Shown: positions 46,412-56,389 of the stretch, in pieces | How the letters are laid out: every line of letters begins with the position of its first letter | How positions within the stretch are numbered: the stretch's first letter is position 1 | From: Streptomyces antibioticus | GTDB lineage: Bacteria > Actinomycetota > Actinomycetes > Streptomycetales > Streptomycetaceae | Length of the DNA stretch: 64,000 nucleotides | NCBI RefSeq assembly: GCF_002019855.1 | Contig: NZ_CM007717.1 | Span: 124,001-188,000 of the forward strand | Direction: 5' to 3' | Made by a program: the position numbers and the translations under genes | Notes under the pieces: generated by a model | Database searches by the model: none | Told to the model about the DNA's origin: nothing | Seen by the model: only the letters and a program-made list of their open reading frames with translations

Positions 46412-48504
46412 ACGTCCCCACCCGTCCCGCCTATCCGCCCGCGCGTACCGTCGACGTCCACGAGGACGTCGCGGGTGTCCGGGTCCCTGACCCCTACCGA
46501 TGGCTGGAGCCGGAGACCGAGGAGGTACGGCACTGGCAGCGCCGGCAGGCCGACCTCGCGACCGCCGTGAGCTACGACGGGGCGGACCCCGCGGCCGTAA
46601 GGGCGCTGATCGAGGCGCATGAGCGCGGCGCCCGGCCCGACCTGCCGCGGTACGCCGCCGGTCGCTGGTTCCGTGCCGTGACCCCGCCCGGTCGCACAGC
46701 GCCGACCGTGCTCGTCGCCGACAGTCCGCTCGGCGAGGGGCGCGCCGTGGTCGACCTGTCGCGTTTCGGCAGCGGGCGGAATCCGGCCTGTCTGTCCTGG
46801 CTGATGCCGTCACCCGACGGCCGCGTCGTGGCGCTGGGCGTCTGCGCCGACGGCAGTGAGCACAACACCATCCGGCTCGTGGACACCGACTCGGGGCGGG
46901 TCCTCGACGGGGCGCCGCCGCAGGTCCTGCACAGCGCGTGGGCCGGCGGGGTCTCGTGGCTGCCCGACAGCAGCGGGTTCTACTTCTTCGCGCTCGCCGG
47001 TCCGGCGCGGGAGTTCCGGCAGGCGACCTACCTCCACCGCCTCGACGCGCCGTCGCGGAACGGATCCGGTGGAGGCACGACGACGGTGGAGCCGATCCCC
47101 GTCGGCGCGGGCTCCCGCGAGTACACGCTCGTCCAGGTCTCGGCGGACGGCCGCTGGGCGGTCGCGAGCCACCGCGTCGGCAGCCCGGTCCCGATCGCCG
47201 TACGCGACCTGTCCCGGCCCAGCACGGGCTGGCGCCCCTTCCTCACCGCGTGCGCGGGGACGGTCGCCGGTCACATCGTCGGGGACCACTACGTCGCGGT
47301 GACCGACGTCGGCGCCTCGCGGGGCCGGGTCGTCGCCCTGCCGCTGGACGCCGACGACCCCAACGACCCCGCGATCTGGGCCGAGTTGGTGCCCGAGGGC
47401 GACACGGTGCTGCGGTCGCTGTCCGTCGTCGGTGAGCATCTGTACCTGAGCGAGTTCGACCGGACCTTCGCCAGGGTCCGGATCCTCGACCGGTCGGGCG
47501 CCGTGACCGGGGAGGTTCCGCTGCCCGGCCGGGGAGCGCTCGCCGCGCCGTTCTTCGCGCTGACCGGTCTGGCGGCAGGAGCCCCGCCGGACGACTTCGT
47601 GTTCGCCTTCTCCACCCTGACGAGTTCCTGGGGCGTCTACCGGCACCGGCCCGGCGAGCCGGAGGTGGAGACCCTCGCCGCGCCCGCGGTCGTCCTCGAC
47701 GCGGAGCTGACGGCGGCCCACGCCGTCGCGCCCGACGGCACGGCCGTCCCCTACCACGTGGTGCGGCCGGCGGGCAGCGACCCGGGGCGGCCGGCACCGA
47801 CCCTGATCTGCGCCTACGGCGCCGCGAACGTGCCCACGCTGCCGCAGTACCAGGCCGACCTGGCCGCCTTCGTCGCCGCCGGCGGCGTCCTCGTCCAGGC
47901 GTATCTGCGCGGCGGCGGCGAGTTCGGCCGGGACTGGTACCTGGCCGCCCACCGGGAGCACAAGCATGTGCGGGACGACGACCTGGTCGCCGTCGCCGAG
48001 CACCTGATCGCCACGGGGCTCACCCGGGCCGACCGGCTCGCGCTGACGGGCGGGTCCGACGGCGGCCTCATGTGCGGCGTCGCCGTCACCACACGGCCCG
48101 ACCTGTGGTGTGCCGTCCTGCCGCGCGCGCCGCTGCTGGACCTCATCGGCGGCCTGCGCGATCCCTACCTCGACTTCGTCATCCGCAAGGCGTGGGCGGA
48201 CCCGGACGACCCGCGGCAGGTGCGCCGGCTTCTCGGCCTGTCCCCGTACGAGTTGGTGCAGCCCGGGGAGTTCCCCGCGGTGTACGTCCAGGCCGGCGCG
48301 GCCGACCCGCGGTGCCCGCCGTCGCAGGCCCGCAAGTTCGCCGCCCGGCTGCAGGCGGCACAGCGCGGGCCGGCCCCGATCCTGCTGCACGTCTTCGACG
48401 ACGCCGGCCACGGGGCGGCGACCTCGCCCGAGGTCGCGACCGCCCAGGACGCCGAGTGGCTGGCCTTCCTCATCGGCACCCTGGGACTGGCGGCACCGGC
48501 CTGA
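46408..48504 (+). CDS. Prolyl oligopeptidase family serine peptidase
   Basis: 698-aa S9A-type oligopeptidase. The N-terminal DVAGVRVPDPYRWLEPETEE is the family opening, then a seven-blade propeller, then the hydrolase domain: RGGGEFGRDWY, nucleophile GGSDGGL, Asp in GAADPRCPPSQ and His in DAGHGAAT. The triad is complete although Asp replaces the usual Asn after the nucleophile. It would trim imported peptides. GTG start overlapping the previous stop; last gene of the plus-strand operon. Confidence 0.92.
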   Translation: MNVPTRPAYPPARTVDVHEDVAGVRVPDPYRWLEPETEEVRHWQRRQADLATAVSYDGADPAAVRALIEAHERGARPDLPRYAAGRWFRAVTPPGRTAPTVLVADSPLGEGRAVVDLSRFGSGRNPACLSWLMPSPDGRVVALGVCADGSEHNTIRLVDTDSGRVLDGAPPQVLHSAWAGGVSWLPDSSGFYFFALAGPAREFRQATYLHRLDAPSRNGSGGGTTTVEPIPVGAGSREYTLVQVSADGRWAVASHRVGSPVPIAVRDLSRPSTGWRPFLTACAGTVAGHIVGDHYVAVTDVGASRGRVVALPLDADDPNDPAIWAELVPEGDTVLRSLSVVGEHLYLSEFDRTFARVRILDRSGAVTGEVPLPGRGALAAPFFALTGLAAGAPPDDFVFAFSTLTSSWGVYRHRPGEPEVETLAAPAVVLDAELTAAHAVAPDGTAVPYHVVRPAGSDPGRPAPTLICAYGAANVPTLPQYQADLAAFVAAGGVLVQAYLRGGGEFGRDWYLAAHREHKHVRDDDLVAVAEHLIATGLTRADRLALTGGSDGGLMCGVAVTTRPDLWCAVLPRAPLLDLIGGLRDPYLDFVIRKAWADPDDPRQVRRLLGLSPYELVQPGEFPAVYVQAGAADPRCPPSQARKFAARLQAAQRGPAPILLHVFDDAGHGAATSPEVATAQDAEWLAFLIGTLGLAAPA

Positions 48505-48570
48505 GGGGTATCGGGGACGCCGGGCGGGCAGCAATCGCAAGGTGTGGCCGCGGGCCGCCGTACACCGGGC

Positions 48571-50232
48571 TCAGTCGGCGTCGGCGGCGTCCCGGAGGGC
48601 CATCAGGCGTAGCTGGAGCATGGCCGACAGGCGGGCGTCCGGGTCGCCGAGGTCGATGCGGCCGACCTCGGCGGCGCGCCGCAGCCGGTAGCGGAACGTG
48701 TTGGGGTGCACGAACATCGCCGCGGCCGCCACGGCGACGTCCCCGAAGGCGTCGAGCCAGCTCCGCAGGGTGTCGACCAGGTTGGCCTGGTGCGTCGCGT
48801 CGTAGGCGACGATCCGCGCGACGGCGCCGCTGGGGATGTCGCCGCGGGGCACGAGGTCGGCGAGTTCGAGCAGCAGCGCCTCGACATGGACGTCGTCCAG
48901 GCGGGCCACCTGCTGGGCCGCGTTGCCGGAGCGCAGGACGCGCAGGGCGCGTTCGGCGCCGGAGCGTGATCTCGCCAGCGCCGAGCTGTCCGCGGCCAGC
49001 GGACCCACCCCGATCAGCGGACGCAGGCGGGAGCCGACGCGGGCGAGGAACTCGGTGGCGATGGTGGCCGCGCGTTCCTCGGCGTCCTGCCGGTTCTGGG
49101 TGAGCAGCGGCAGGATTCCGTAGGCGATGTCACCGATCAGTACGGCCGTGGCGCGCGGGTGGACGGCGGACAGGTGCATCGCAAAGGCGTCGGTGATCCG
49201 TTTGCGTTCGGTGGCGAGCCGGGCGGGCAGCCGGTGCTGGGTCGAGGTGTCGACGACGGTGAGCGCGAGGACGGCCATGGGTTCGTTCTTCAGGCCGAGG
49301 CGGCGGATCGCCTCGGGTGATCCCGGGCCGCTTTCGAGGGCGGTGGCCACCAGCTCCGCCCGGAGGCGTCGCTCCCGGTCGGCGTCGGCGCGCTGCCACA
49401 CCATGTGCATGGCGACGAGCTTGGACGCCTCGTAGAGGGCTTCGTCGCGTTCCTTTCCGAGGGGCTCGTGGACCACCACCCAGATCGTGCCGAGAATCTC
49501 GTCCCCGGCACGGACCGCGATCGCCGCCCGGGGCAGCTCGGGCTGCACCGTGTCGTCGTCGGGGTCGGGCAGAGCGGCCACGAAGACGGGCCGGTCGCTG
49601 CGGTAGATCTCCTGGAACACCCCGCGTTCCTCCAGGATGCGGGTGTAGTGCTCGGGAACCTGCCGGCCCAGGATCGTCTGGACCCTCGAGGGGTCGACGT
49701 CCTCCTGCCGGCCGGAGAAGGCCAGCAGGCGCGAGTTGCGGTCCTCGATGGTGACGGGGGCGTTCAGCAGCGCGGCGACGGCGTTGGCGACGGCGAAGAG
49801 GTCGCCGGAGCCGGTCCGGCCGGGCGCGGAGGCGTCGGTGTCGTACGGGTCGGCGTGGGCGGCCGTCAGCGTCCGGAGCATTCCCGCCAGGTGCGTCCAG
49901 GACGCGCCGCGGGCGAAGGACAGGACGGTCACGCCGGACGTACGGGCCGCGGCGCGCAGCTCTTCGTCCGGTTCGACGGGGGCGCGTACCACCAGTGCGG
50001 TGGCGTGGGACCGGCCCAGTTCGGTGACGACCCGCGCGATGTCGGCGGGATCGTGCAGACCCACGCCGAGGACCAGGGCGTTCTCGGGCAGTTCCGGTGC
50101 GTCGAGCGGGTCGTGGATGACGACCCCGCCGATGTCGCCGGCCCGGTCGTCGGAGCCGCACACCACGCCGAGGAGTGTGGTGCCGAGTTCTTCCAGGACT
50201 CGTCCGAGGCTCGCTCGGGGGAGGCTGGTCAT
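48571..50232 (-). CDS. PucR-family transcriptional regulator
   Basis: 553-aa regulator. An N-terminal PucR-type sensor (about 15-130; VLGVGLHDPADIARVVTELG) is followed by a GAF-like middle region (VANAVAALLNAPVTIEDRNSR … AAIAVRAGDEILGTIWVVVH). The C-terminal PucR HTH reads VAVAAAAMFVHPNTFRYRLRR (about 506-526) then the DLGDPDARLSAMLQLRL tail. PucR proteins control purine or amino-acid catabolism. It ends the minus-strand set of cluster 2 and probably regulates both arms. ATG at 50232. Confidence 0.9.
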   Translation of the reverse strand: MTSLPRASLGRVLEELGTTLLGVVCGSDDRAGDIGGVVIHDPLDAPELPENALVLGVGLHDPADIARVVTELGRSHATALVVRAPVEPDEELRAAARTSGVTVLSFARGASWTHLAGMLRTLTAAHADPYDTDASAPGRTGSGDLFAVANAVAALLNAPVTIEDRNSRLLAFSGRQEDVDPSRVQTILGRQVPEHYTRILEERGVFQEIYRSDRPVFVAALPDPDDDTVQPELPRAAIAVRAGDEILGTIWVVVHEPLGKERDEALYEASKLVAMHMVWQRADADRERRLRAELVATALESGPGSPEAIRRLGLKNEPMAVLALTVVDTSTQHRLPARLATERKRITDAFAMHLSAVHPRATAVLIGDIAYGILPLLTQNRQDAEERAATIATEFLARVGSRLRPLIGVGPLAADSSALARSRSGAERALRVLRSGNAAQQVARLDDVHVEALLLELADLVPRGDIPSGAVARIVAYDATHQANLVDTLRSWLDAFGDVAVAAAAMFVHPNTFRYRLRRAAEVGRIDLGDPDARLSAMLQLRLMALRDAADAD

Positions 50233-50390
50233 GGGGGTGAGCACATGGCCGAAACTAGCCTTGCGCGCGTGCGTCGCCGTTGGTGGTCCATGACCGAATT
50301 CTGGCACCTGGTTCGTCCGGCCGGACGGATGAAGGGTGGGGACGGCTCGTCTGAATCGTGGCGACGGCTCGTCGTCGCGGAGTGGTGGTG

Positions 50391-51503
50391 CTACGGGGCG
50401 GAAACCGGAATCCACGTCGTCCTGGTCGTCACCGCGTCCAGCACCGCCGGGATCGGAGTGACGCCGAGCCCGGGCCCGTCCGGCACCGCCAGATGCCCGT
50501 CGGCGAGCCGGAACGGCGGCGTGATGTCGGTCCGGTAGTAGCGGTCGGAGGCCGATGTGTCGCCCGGGAACCTGAACCCCGGCAGCGCGGCGAGCGCGAC
50601 GTTCGCGGCCCGGCCCAACCCGGTCTCCAGCATGCCGCCGCACCACACCGGAACGCCGTGCGCCGCGCAGACGTCGTGGATCCGGCGCGCCTCCAGGTAT
50701 CCGCCCACCCGGCCCGGCTTGATGTTCACCACCCGGCAGGCGCCGAGCGCGAGCGCGTCGGCGGCGGCACGGGCGGAGACGATCGACTCGTCCAGGCAGA
50801 TCGGCGTGGCGATCCGGGTGGCGAGTTCCGCGTGCCCGAGCAGATCGTCCTGTGCGAGCGGCTGCTCCAGCATGAGGAGGTCGAACGGATCGAGCCGCGC
50901 CAGATGCCGGGCGTCGCCCCGGCCGTACGCGCTGTTGGCGTCCGCCTGGAGCGGGATGTCGCCGAAGCGCTCGCGGACGGCACGGACCGGCTCGACGTCC
51001 CAGCCGTGCTCGATCTTCAGCTTGATGCGCAGATAGCCGGCCTCCAGATATCCGGCGATCTCGTCGAGCAGGGCGGGGATCGACTCCGTGATCCCCACCG
51101 ACACACCGCACGGGACGGTGTCGCGTACGGCTCCGAGTGCCTGCCCGAGGGCGACGCCGCGGGCGCGGAGCCCGGCGTCCAGGACGGCCGTCTCCAGCGC
51201 GGCCTTGGCCGTACGGTGCCCCTTGAACGCGGCCAGCGCCGGGGCGACGCGGTGCGCGTCCAGGTCAGGGACGTTCGCGAGGGCCGGGACGAGGAAACGG
51301 CTCAGAACGTCTGCCGCCGCGTGGGTGTATTCGGAGGAGTACAGGGGCGCGGTGCCCGCGCAGCACTCGCCCCACCCCTCCGACTCGTCGGTGACGACCC
51401 GCAGCAGGAGCGCCTCGCGTACGGACTCGGTGCCGAACGACGTCCGGAACGGGGAGACGAGGGGCATCTCGAGGGTGCGGAGTTCGACTCCGGTGATCTT
51501 CAC
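50391..51503 (-). CDS. Enolase-superfamily N-acylamino-acid racemase/OSBS-like
   Basis: 370-aa second enolase-superfamily racemase. Catalytic set: K161 and K163 (RIKLKI), D188 (ADAN), E213 (MLEQP), D238 (LDES), K262 (NIKPGRVGG), and the GGMLETGLGR loop, closer to consensus OSBS/NSAR than the cluster 1 copy. Its product pair is the GNAT and M20 genes immediately upstream. GTG start overlapping the GNAT stop by GTGA. Menaquinone OSBS activity is possible but without men genes nearby unlikely. Confidence 0.9.
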   Translation of the reverse strand: MKITGVELRTLEMPLVSPFRTSFGTESVREALLLRVVTDESEGWGECCAGTAPLYSSEYTHAAADVLSRFLVPALANVPDLDAHRVAPALAAFKGHRTAKAALETAVLDAGLRARGVALGQALGAVRDTVPCGVSVGITESIPALLDEIAGYLEAGYLRIKLKIEHGWDVEPVRAVRERFGDIPLQADANSAYGRGDARHLARLDPFDLLMLEQPLAQDDLLGHAELATRIATPICLDESIVSARAAADALALGACRVVNIKPGRVGGYLEARRIHDVCAAHGVPVWCGGMLETGLGRAANVALAALPGFRFPGDTSASDRYYRTDITPPFRLADGHLAVPDGPGLGVTPIPAVLDAVTTRTTWIPVSAP

Positions 51504-52531
51504 GCTGTCTCCTGCGGTGTGTCGCCGGGAAGGGTTTCGTACCGGTGACTGTCGTCGCGTCGTGCCTGCCGCGCGGCGGCCGGGGCCGGCGTGGGCGCTT
51601 CGAGGTCTACGACGTACCAGCCCGCGCGGTCGAAGCCGCGCACCCGGGCGCCGTGGTCGAGCAGCCCGCCGAGCACCTCGCGTACGGCCTTGCGCCAGAG
51701 CGCGGCGCACGCCGGGTCCTTCTCCCGCAGGGCCTCGATGTCCTCCGGTACGGCCACCAGCGCGGTGCGGGCGCCGCTCCCGACAGGGGTGGCCAGCGGC
51801 GCGCCGGTGGCGGAGGCGTGGAGTGCCACGGTCGCGCCGTCCGCGCGGGCGGCCTCCGCGTCGATCAGTCTCGGGGCGCCCGCGCAGGCGGACTCGACCT
51901 CGTGCGAATCCAGGCGCCAGCGCACCAGGATCCGGTCGCTGTCGTCGCTGCGGTTGATGCCGTCGTCGATCGGACCGTAGAAGTCCGGGAGATACGCGGC
52001 CGGTCCGGCGGCCAGTTTCGCGATGTTGAAGTAGGCGTTGCGGCGGATCAGCGGGTCGTAGGTCCAGCAGATCTCGTGGACACCGCGCGCCATCGCCCAG
52101 GCCCGCTGGTGCAGTTTCAGGGCGAAGCCGATGTTCCGTCGTCGCGCCTGCGGGAGCACCCCCGCGATGTGGCTGTGCAGCGCCTGCCGCTCCGGAGGAT
52201 AGAAGAAGCCGAAGCAGGATCCGACGAGTTGATCGCCGTCGAAGGCACCGCTGACGTAGCTGCCGGCCGTCGCCATCGCACGCAGCAGGTCCGCCGTCAC
52301 CGGGGGGCTGTGCTCGCCGGTGCGCCAGACGCGCTCGTACAGACGCCGGACGTCCTCGAGTTGGCCGACGGAGTCCAGGGAGTCGACGGTGACGCCTGCG
52401 GCCAGTGCGGCGGCTCGGGCGGTGGAGTGGGCGGCGGCGACGCGAGGAGGGGCCGTGCGGCCACCGTCATGGTCGCGCTCGCTGTCGCGCTCGCTCTTGC
52501 GATCGCTGAGAAGATCAGTCACGCCGGTCAT
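51500..52531 (-). CDS. COG3375-type GNAT acyltransferase
   Basis: 343-aa paralogue of the cluster 1 GNAT (28870-29730). Conserved subgroup text includes GSCFGFFYPPERQALHSHIA and CWTYDPLIRRNAYFNIAKL. The acyl-CoA loop is degenerate (PQARRRNIGFALK) compared with the RQGLGIGR of cluster 1. A 30-residue acidic/basic N-terminal stretch is extra. Candidate D-amino-acid N-succinyltransferase by context. ATG at 52531 with GGAAGGGA; 4 bases after the M20 stop. Confidence 0.83.
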   Translation of the reverse strand: MTGVTDLLSDRKSERDSERDHDGGRTAPPRVAAAHSTARAAALAAGVTVDSLDSVGQLEDVRRLYERVWRTGEHSPPVTADLLRAMATAGSYVSGAFDGDQLVGSCFGFFYPPERQALHSHIAGVLPQARRRNIGFALKLHQRAWAMARGVHEICWTYDPLIRRNAYFNIAKLAAGPAAYLPDFYGPIDDGINRSDDSDRILVRWRLDSHEVESACAGAPRLIDAEAARADGATVALHASATGAPLATPVGSGARTALVAVPEDIEALREKDPACAALWRKAVREVLGGLLDHGARVRGFDRAGWYVVDLEAPTPAPAAARQARRDDSHRYETLPGDTPQETA

Positions 52532-52535
52532 GGTT

Positions 52536-53780
52536 TCAGTCCCTTCCGCCGCACATCTGGTCCGCGGGCACCGGAAGTCGGGCGCCGTTTCGTCCGGGCG
52601 CACAACGGTCCGGCGCGGCCAGCAGGTCGGCGACCAACGCCGTCAGCAACCGTGTCCGGCGCGGGAGTTCGGCCATGATCACGTGCTCGTCGTCGGCGTG
52701 AGCGCCTCCGCCGACCGCCCCCAGCCCGTCGAGGGTGGGGGTGCCCACGCCCGCGGTCAGGTTGCCGTCGGAGGCTCCGCCCACGGCCACTTGGCGGAGC
52801 GGGCCGATCCCGAGATCCCGCGCCATGCGCTGTGCCCGCGCGAACAGCTCCTGCGACGCGACGGCTTGCAGCGGCGGCCGGTTCGGGCCGCCTCTGACCT
52901 CTACGACGGCCCCGTCCAGCCCTGCCCGCAGGTTCCGCATCGCGGTGTCGACCCGCTGCTGTTCGGCCGTGTCCCGTACCCGCACATCGACGTCGAACCG
53001 CGCCGAGCCGGGGACGGTGTTGGTCGTCGTGCCCGCCTCCGTGCGGGTCGGCGTGACGGTCGTGCCCCGCGTCGGATCGCCCAACTGGGCCACGGACAGG
53101 ATCTGTTGAGCGGCCTCGATCGTCGCGTTCACCCCTCGTTCCGGCTCCAGACCGGAGTGGGCGGCCCGTCCGCGTATGCGCACCTCGTAGCGAGACACTC
53201 CCTTGCGCTCGGTCTTCAGAGCACCGTCGGGGCCGGCCGCCTCCAGCACGAGAACGGCGTCGTTCCGGCGTGCCTCGCTCTCGATGAGTTCCCGGGAGGA
53301 GGGGGAACCGGGCTCTTCGTCCCCGGTGATCAGGAGTGTCACGCCGTCCAGGGGGTGTGGGCGGTCGGTCGACGGGGTCAGGGCGGCGAGGGCGTGGAAG
53401 GCCATCACCAGACCGGCCTTCATGTCGAAGCAGCCCGGACCTCGCAGTACGCCGTCGCGGACCTCGCACGGGTGGCTGTCCAGCGATCCGATCGGCCACA
53501 CCGTGTCGTGGTGCCCCAGCAGCAGCACGCGCGAGGTCTCGCCGAAGCGCCAGCGCAGATGCGTACGGCCGTCGATGACAATGCGCTCCGCCTCGGCTCC
53601 GAGGCGGGCCGCGCCCATCTCGGCGACCGCGTCGGCGCTACGGGCGACCGCGGCGAGATCCTCCGAGGGGGACTCGCAGCGCACGAGCCGTTGGACATCG
53701 GCGATCATCGCGGCTTCACGCTCGCGTTCTCGGACTGCTCGTCCCGGGTTGTGGTTCGCCACGGCGCGGCGTTCTGTCAC
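52536..53780 (-). CDS. M20 CPG2-like hydrolase
   Basis: 414-aa di-zinc hydrolase. Ligands: LGHHDTVW (His), CFDMKAG (Asp), TGDEEPGS (Glu), LEAAG (Glu) and [10 protein letters not shown] (His). The dimer domain starts [18 protein letters not shown]. It is the paralogue of the cluster 1 M20 enzyme at 31718-32878 and first gene of the minus-strand trio. The GTG at 53780 has a strong GGAGGTG ribosome site, favoured over shorter starts. Confidence 0.9.
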   Translation of the reverse strand: MTERRAVANHNPGRAVREREREAAMIADVQRLVRCESPSEDLAAVARSADAVAEMGAARLGAEAERIVIDGRTHLRWRFGETSRVLLLGHHDTVWPIGSLDSHPCEVRDGVLRGPGCFDMKAGLVMAFHALAALTPSTDRPHPLDGVTLLITGDEEPGSPSSRELIESEARRNDAVLVLEAAGPDGALKTERKGVSRYEVRIRGRAAHSGLEPERGVNATIEAAQQILSVAQLGDPTRGTTVTPTRTEAGTTTNTVPGSARFDVDVRVRDTAEQQRVDTAMRNLRAGLDGAVVEVRGGPNRPPLQAVASQELFARAQRMARDLGIGPLRQVAVGGASDGNLTAGVGTPTLDGLGAVGGGAHADDEHVIMAELPRRTRLLTALVADLLAAPDRCAPGRNGARLPVPADQMCGGRD

Positions 53781-53879
53781 GGCGGACACCTCCAGATGCG
53801 TCCACCTCAGGATGGTGATGCGCGCGATCGAGGACTTCGTCCGGCGGACCAACGTCGGACGGTGTGGTTGGTGAGGGGG

Positions 53880-54750
53880 GATGAAGAGTGGAGCTCGCCC
53901 TGGCCGAACTCGAAGCCGCCGGAGGAGCTGGCGGTGACCACGCCCATGTGGGGGTTGTCCCGGCGGGGGCCGGCATGGTCGGCAGGACGGACGGGAGGAC
54001 CACTTCGAGGCGCTGTCCGCCGACCTCGACCACGACCAGCTCGCGCGGCAACTCCGGTTCGGCGCCAAGCACTTCGGCGGGCGGCACGAACGGCTCCAGG
54101 GTGTTGACGAAGCCGGTCTCGATCCAACGGGTGTGCACGGTGAAGGGCTCGGTGGTGAAGGCCGGGTCGGTGACGACGGCGCGGTGGAAAGGGAGGACGG
54201 TGGCCATGCCGTCGACGGTGAACTCGGCGAGCGCGCGGGCCGCCCGCTGGAGGGCCTGTTCGCGGGTGGCGCCGGTGACGATCAGCTTGGCGAGGAGAGA
54301 GTCCCAGGCCGGCCCGATCACACTGCCGGACTCGACGCCGGAGTCCAGGCGGACGCCCGGCCCCGACGGCGGTGCGAACGTGGTGACGGTGCCGGGCGCG
54401 GGCAGGAAACCCCGGCCGGGGTCCTCGCCGTTGATACGGAACTCGAAGGAGTGGCCGCGCACCTGCGGGTCGCCGTACCCGGGTTCCTCGCCGTCGGCGA
54501 TACGGAACATCTCGCGCACAAGGTCGATGCCGGTGACCTCCTCGGTGACCGGGTGTTCGACCTGGAGGCGGGTGTTGACCTCCAGGAAGGAGATCGTGCC
54601 GTCCCGGCCGACGAGGAACTCCACGGTGCCGGCGCCGACATAGCCGGCCTCCCGGAGGATCGCCTTGGACGCCGCGTACAGCTCCGCGTTCTGCGCGGGG
54701 GTCAGGAAGGGGGCCGGGGCCTCCAACGCGACAGGAATGGGGCGTGCGGT
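53880..54750 (-). pseudogene. Fragment of biotin carboxylase (AccA/PccA alpha subunit)
   Basis: The minus strand reads the C-terminal half of a biotin carboxylase: [60 protein letters not shown], then the C-terminal domain [20 protein letters not shown]. The ATP-grasp N-terminal half (about 270 residues) is missing, and near 53960 the sequence leaves the family before the biotinyl (BCCP) domain, where EAMKM would be expected. The protein cannot carboxylate biotin and is a remnant. Confidence 0.8.
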
Positions 54751-54795
54751 CAACCCCCGCTGGGAAAAGGCAGGTTGACTGCGGGTATTCGTGGC

Positions 54796-55740
54796 TCAGC
54801 CACGCCTTCCGGCTGTTTCGGCGACGCCAGGGTGAGCCGGTTCGAGGAGCTGTACGAGCAGGCCCCGCAGCTCCTCCTCGCCGCCGGGCCCGAGCAGGGC
54901 CGACACCTCGGCGGCGAGCTGGTCGACGGCCTCGGCGACCGTCTTGAGCTGGGTGTGTCCCAGCTCGGTCAGCTCCAGGGCGTGGCGGCGCCGGTCGTGC
55001 GGGTCGCGGCCGCGGTGGACCATCCCGCCGTCGACCAGCTCGTCCACCAGTTGGGAGGTCGCGGGTCCGGTGATGGCCAGCTCCTGGGCGAGCCGCTGCT
55101 GCGGGCAGGGGCCGGAGGCGGCCAGGATGGAGAGCGGCCCGTAGTGGCGGACCCGCAGCCCGGTCCCGGCCAGCTTCTCGTCGCCGAGCCGGCGCAGCCG
55201 GTGGTGGGCCTGCTCGACCAGGTGCTCGGTGCCCTGCACGAGGTCCTGGGTGCTCTGCGGGAGGAGCCGCGCGAGCAGGGTGTTGAGCCGGGTGACCTGT
55301 TCGGGGCTGAGCGCGGCGGTGAGCCGGGCGTCCCGCTCGGCGACGGCGCGGCGGCCCGCCTCGACGGCGGCGCGGCCTTCGTCGGTGAGGGAGAGGATGT
55401 ACTGGCGGCGGTTGTCCGGGTTGCGGGTGCGGAGCACCTGGTGCCGCGCCTCCAGGCGGTCGATGACGCCGACCATGATGGTGCGGTTGATGCCGAGCCG
55501 CTCGGCCAGGTCGAGCTGGGAGACCCAGTCGCCGCCGGTCAGCGCGTCCAGGACGAGGAAGTCCCGGGAGTCGTCCTCGGGGCCGTCGGCGAAGGTGGTG
55601 AACTGCGCGAAGACCCGGCGCAGGAGGTAGCCGATGAACCCGGTGAGCGCTTCGGGCAGAACCCCGGCGACCTCGGCCGTGGCCTCCGCCTCCGACTCGG
55701 ATCCTCGCCTCGCGCCGCGCTCGCCTCCCACGATCGTCAT
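54796..55740 (-). CDS. Tandem double MarR-domain regulator
   Basis: 314-aa protein in which two MarR-type winged helices follow each other. Domain 1 (about 30-160): LDLAERLGINRTIMVGVIDRL and RTRNPDNRRQYILSLTDEGR. Domain 2 (about 175-300): QRLAQELAITGPATSQLVDEL and GRDPHDRRRHALELTELGH. Each normally forms a homodimer of about 150 residues, so one chain could act as an intrachain pair. Likely controls the MFS/hemerythrin genes beyond the repeat-rich gap, or itself. ATG at 55740 with GGAGGGGAG directly ahead. Confidence 0.88.
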   Translation of the reverse strand: MTIVGGERGARRGSESEAEATAEVAGVLPEALTGFIGYLLRRVFAQFTTFADGPEDDSRDFLVLDALTGGDWVSQLDLAERLGINRTIMVGVIDRLEARHQVLRTRNPDNRRQYILSLTDEGRAAVEAGRRAVAERDARLTAALSPEQVTRLNTLLARLLPQSTQDLVQGTEHLVEQAHHRLRRLGDEKLAGTGLRVRHYGPLSILAASGPCPQQRLAQELAITGPATSQLVDELVDGGMVHRGRDPHDRRRHALELTELGHTQLKTVAEAVDQLAAEVSALLGPGGEEELRGLLVQLLEPAHPGVAETAGRRG

Positions 55741-56389
55741 CTCCCCTCCGAAACCGGAAACCGAGTATACGGCGGATGGGGGCGGCGGGACCGGGGGCGG
55801 GGGCCTGCCGGACCGGGGCCGGAGGCCCTACGGGACCGGGGCCGGGCGGGGGCGCGGGCCCTGCGGGACCGAGGGCAGGATCGGGCGCCCGGCCCCATCA
55901 GGCCCAGCCCGGGATCGGCCCCCCGCCCCCGCTGAACAAGGCCCGGAGCGGCGGGCGCACGAGCCCCACAGAATCGGCCCGGGATCAGGCACTCGGCCTC
56001 GCGGGGCCGGCACCCGGATCACCGGGCTGCGGCCCGCCTCGGTCCGCCCTGAGCCCCTGTTCAGGGAGGCCCACGCGGGACGCGTCGGACCGCACTCGGA
56101 CCACGCGCACGGTCCCGCCGGATCGGAACCGGGCCAGGCGCACAAGCCCTGCCGGGCCAGGGCCCGGATCACCGGACCGCTGCCCGCCGGGGCCCGTTGT
56201 CGTACCCCGTCCTTGGGGGACGCGCCGCACCGGCCCCAGACCAAACGCACCAACCCCGCCGGATCGCACCCGTCACACCAACCCCCGACCCGCCGAAACC
56301 CACCGCACGCCGCCGTTCACGCACGCGCACGCGACACGCCTGGCCCCGCCCGGAGGGGGGCCGGAGGCGGCCCGTCTCAGGGGGCGCCC
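55741..56389. other. 650-base repeat-rich intergenic region
   Basis: No gene is supported. The sequence is extreme in G+C and built from imperfect recurrences of GGGACCGGGGCCGG-like, CCCGGATCACCGG-like and GGACCGC/GGACCACGCGC-like words. All frames here would give Pro/Gly/Arg-rich nonsense. A short AT-richer patch close to the double-MarR start (55755-55775, GAAACCGGAAACCGAGTAT) is the probable promoter/operator of that gene. Confidence 0.5.
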
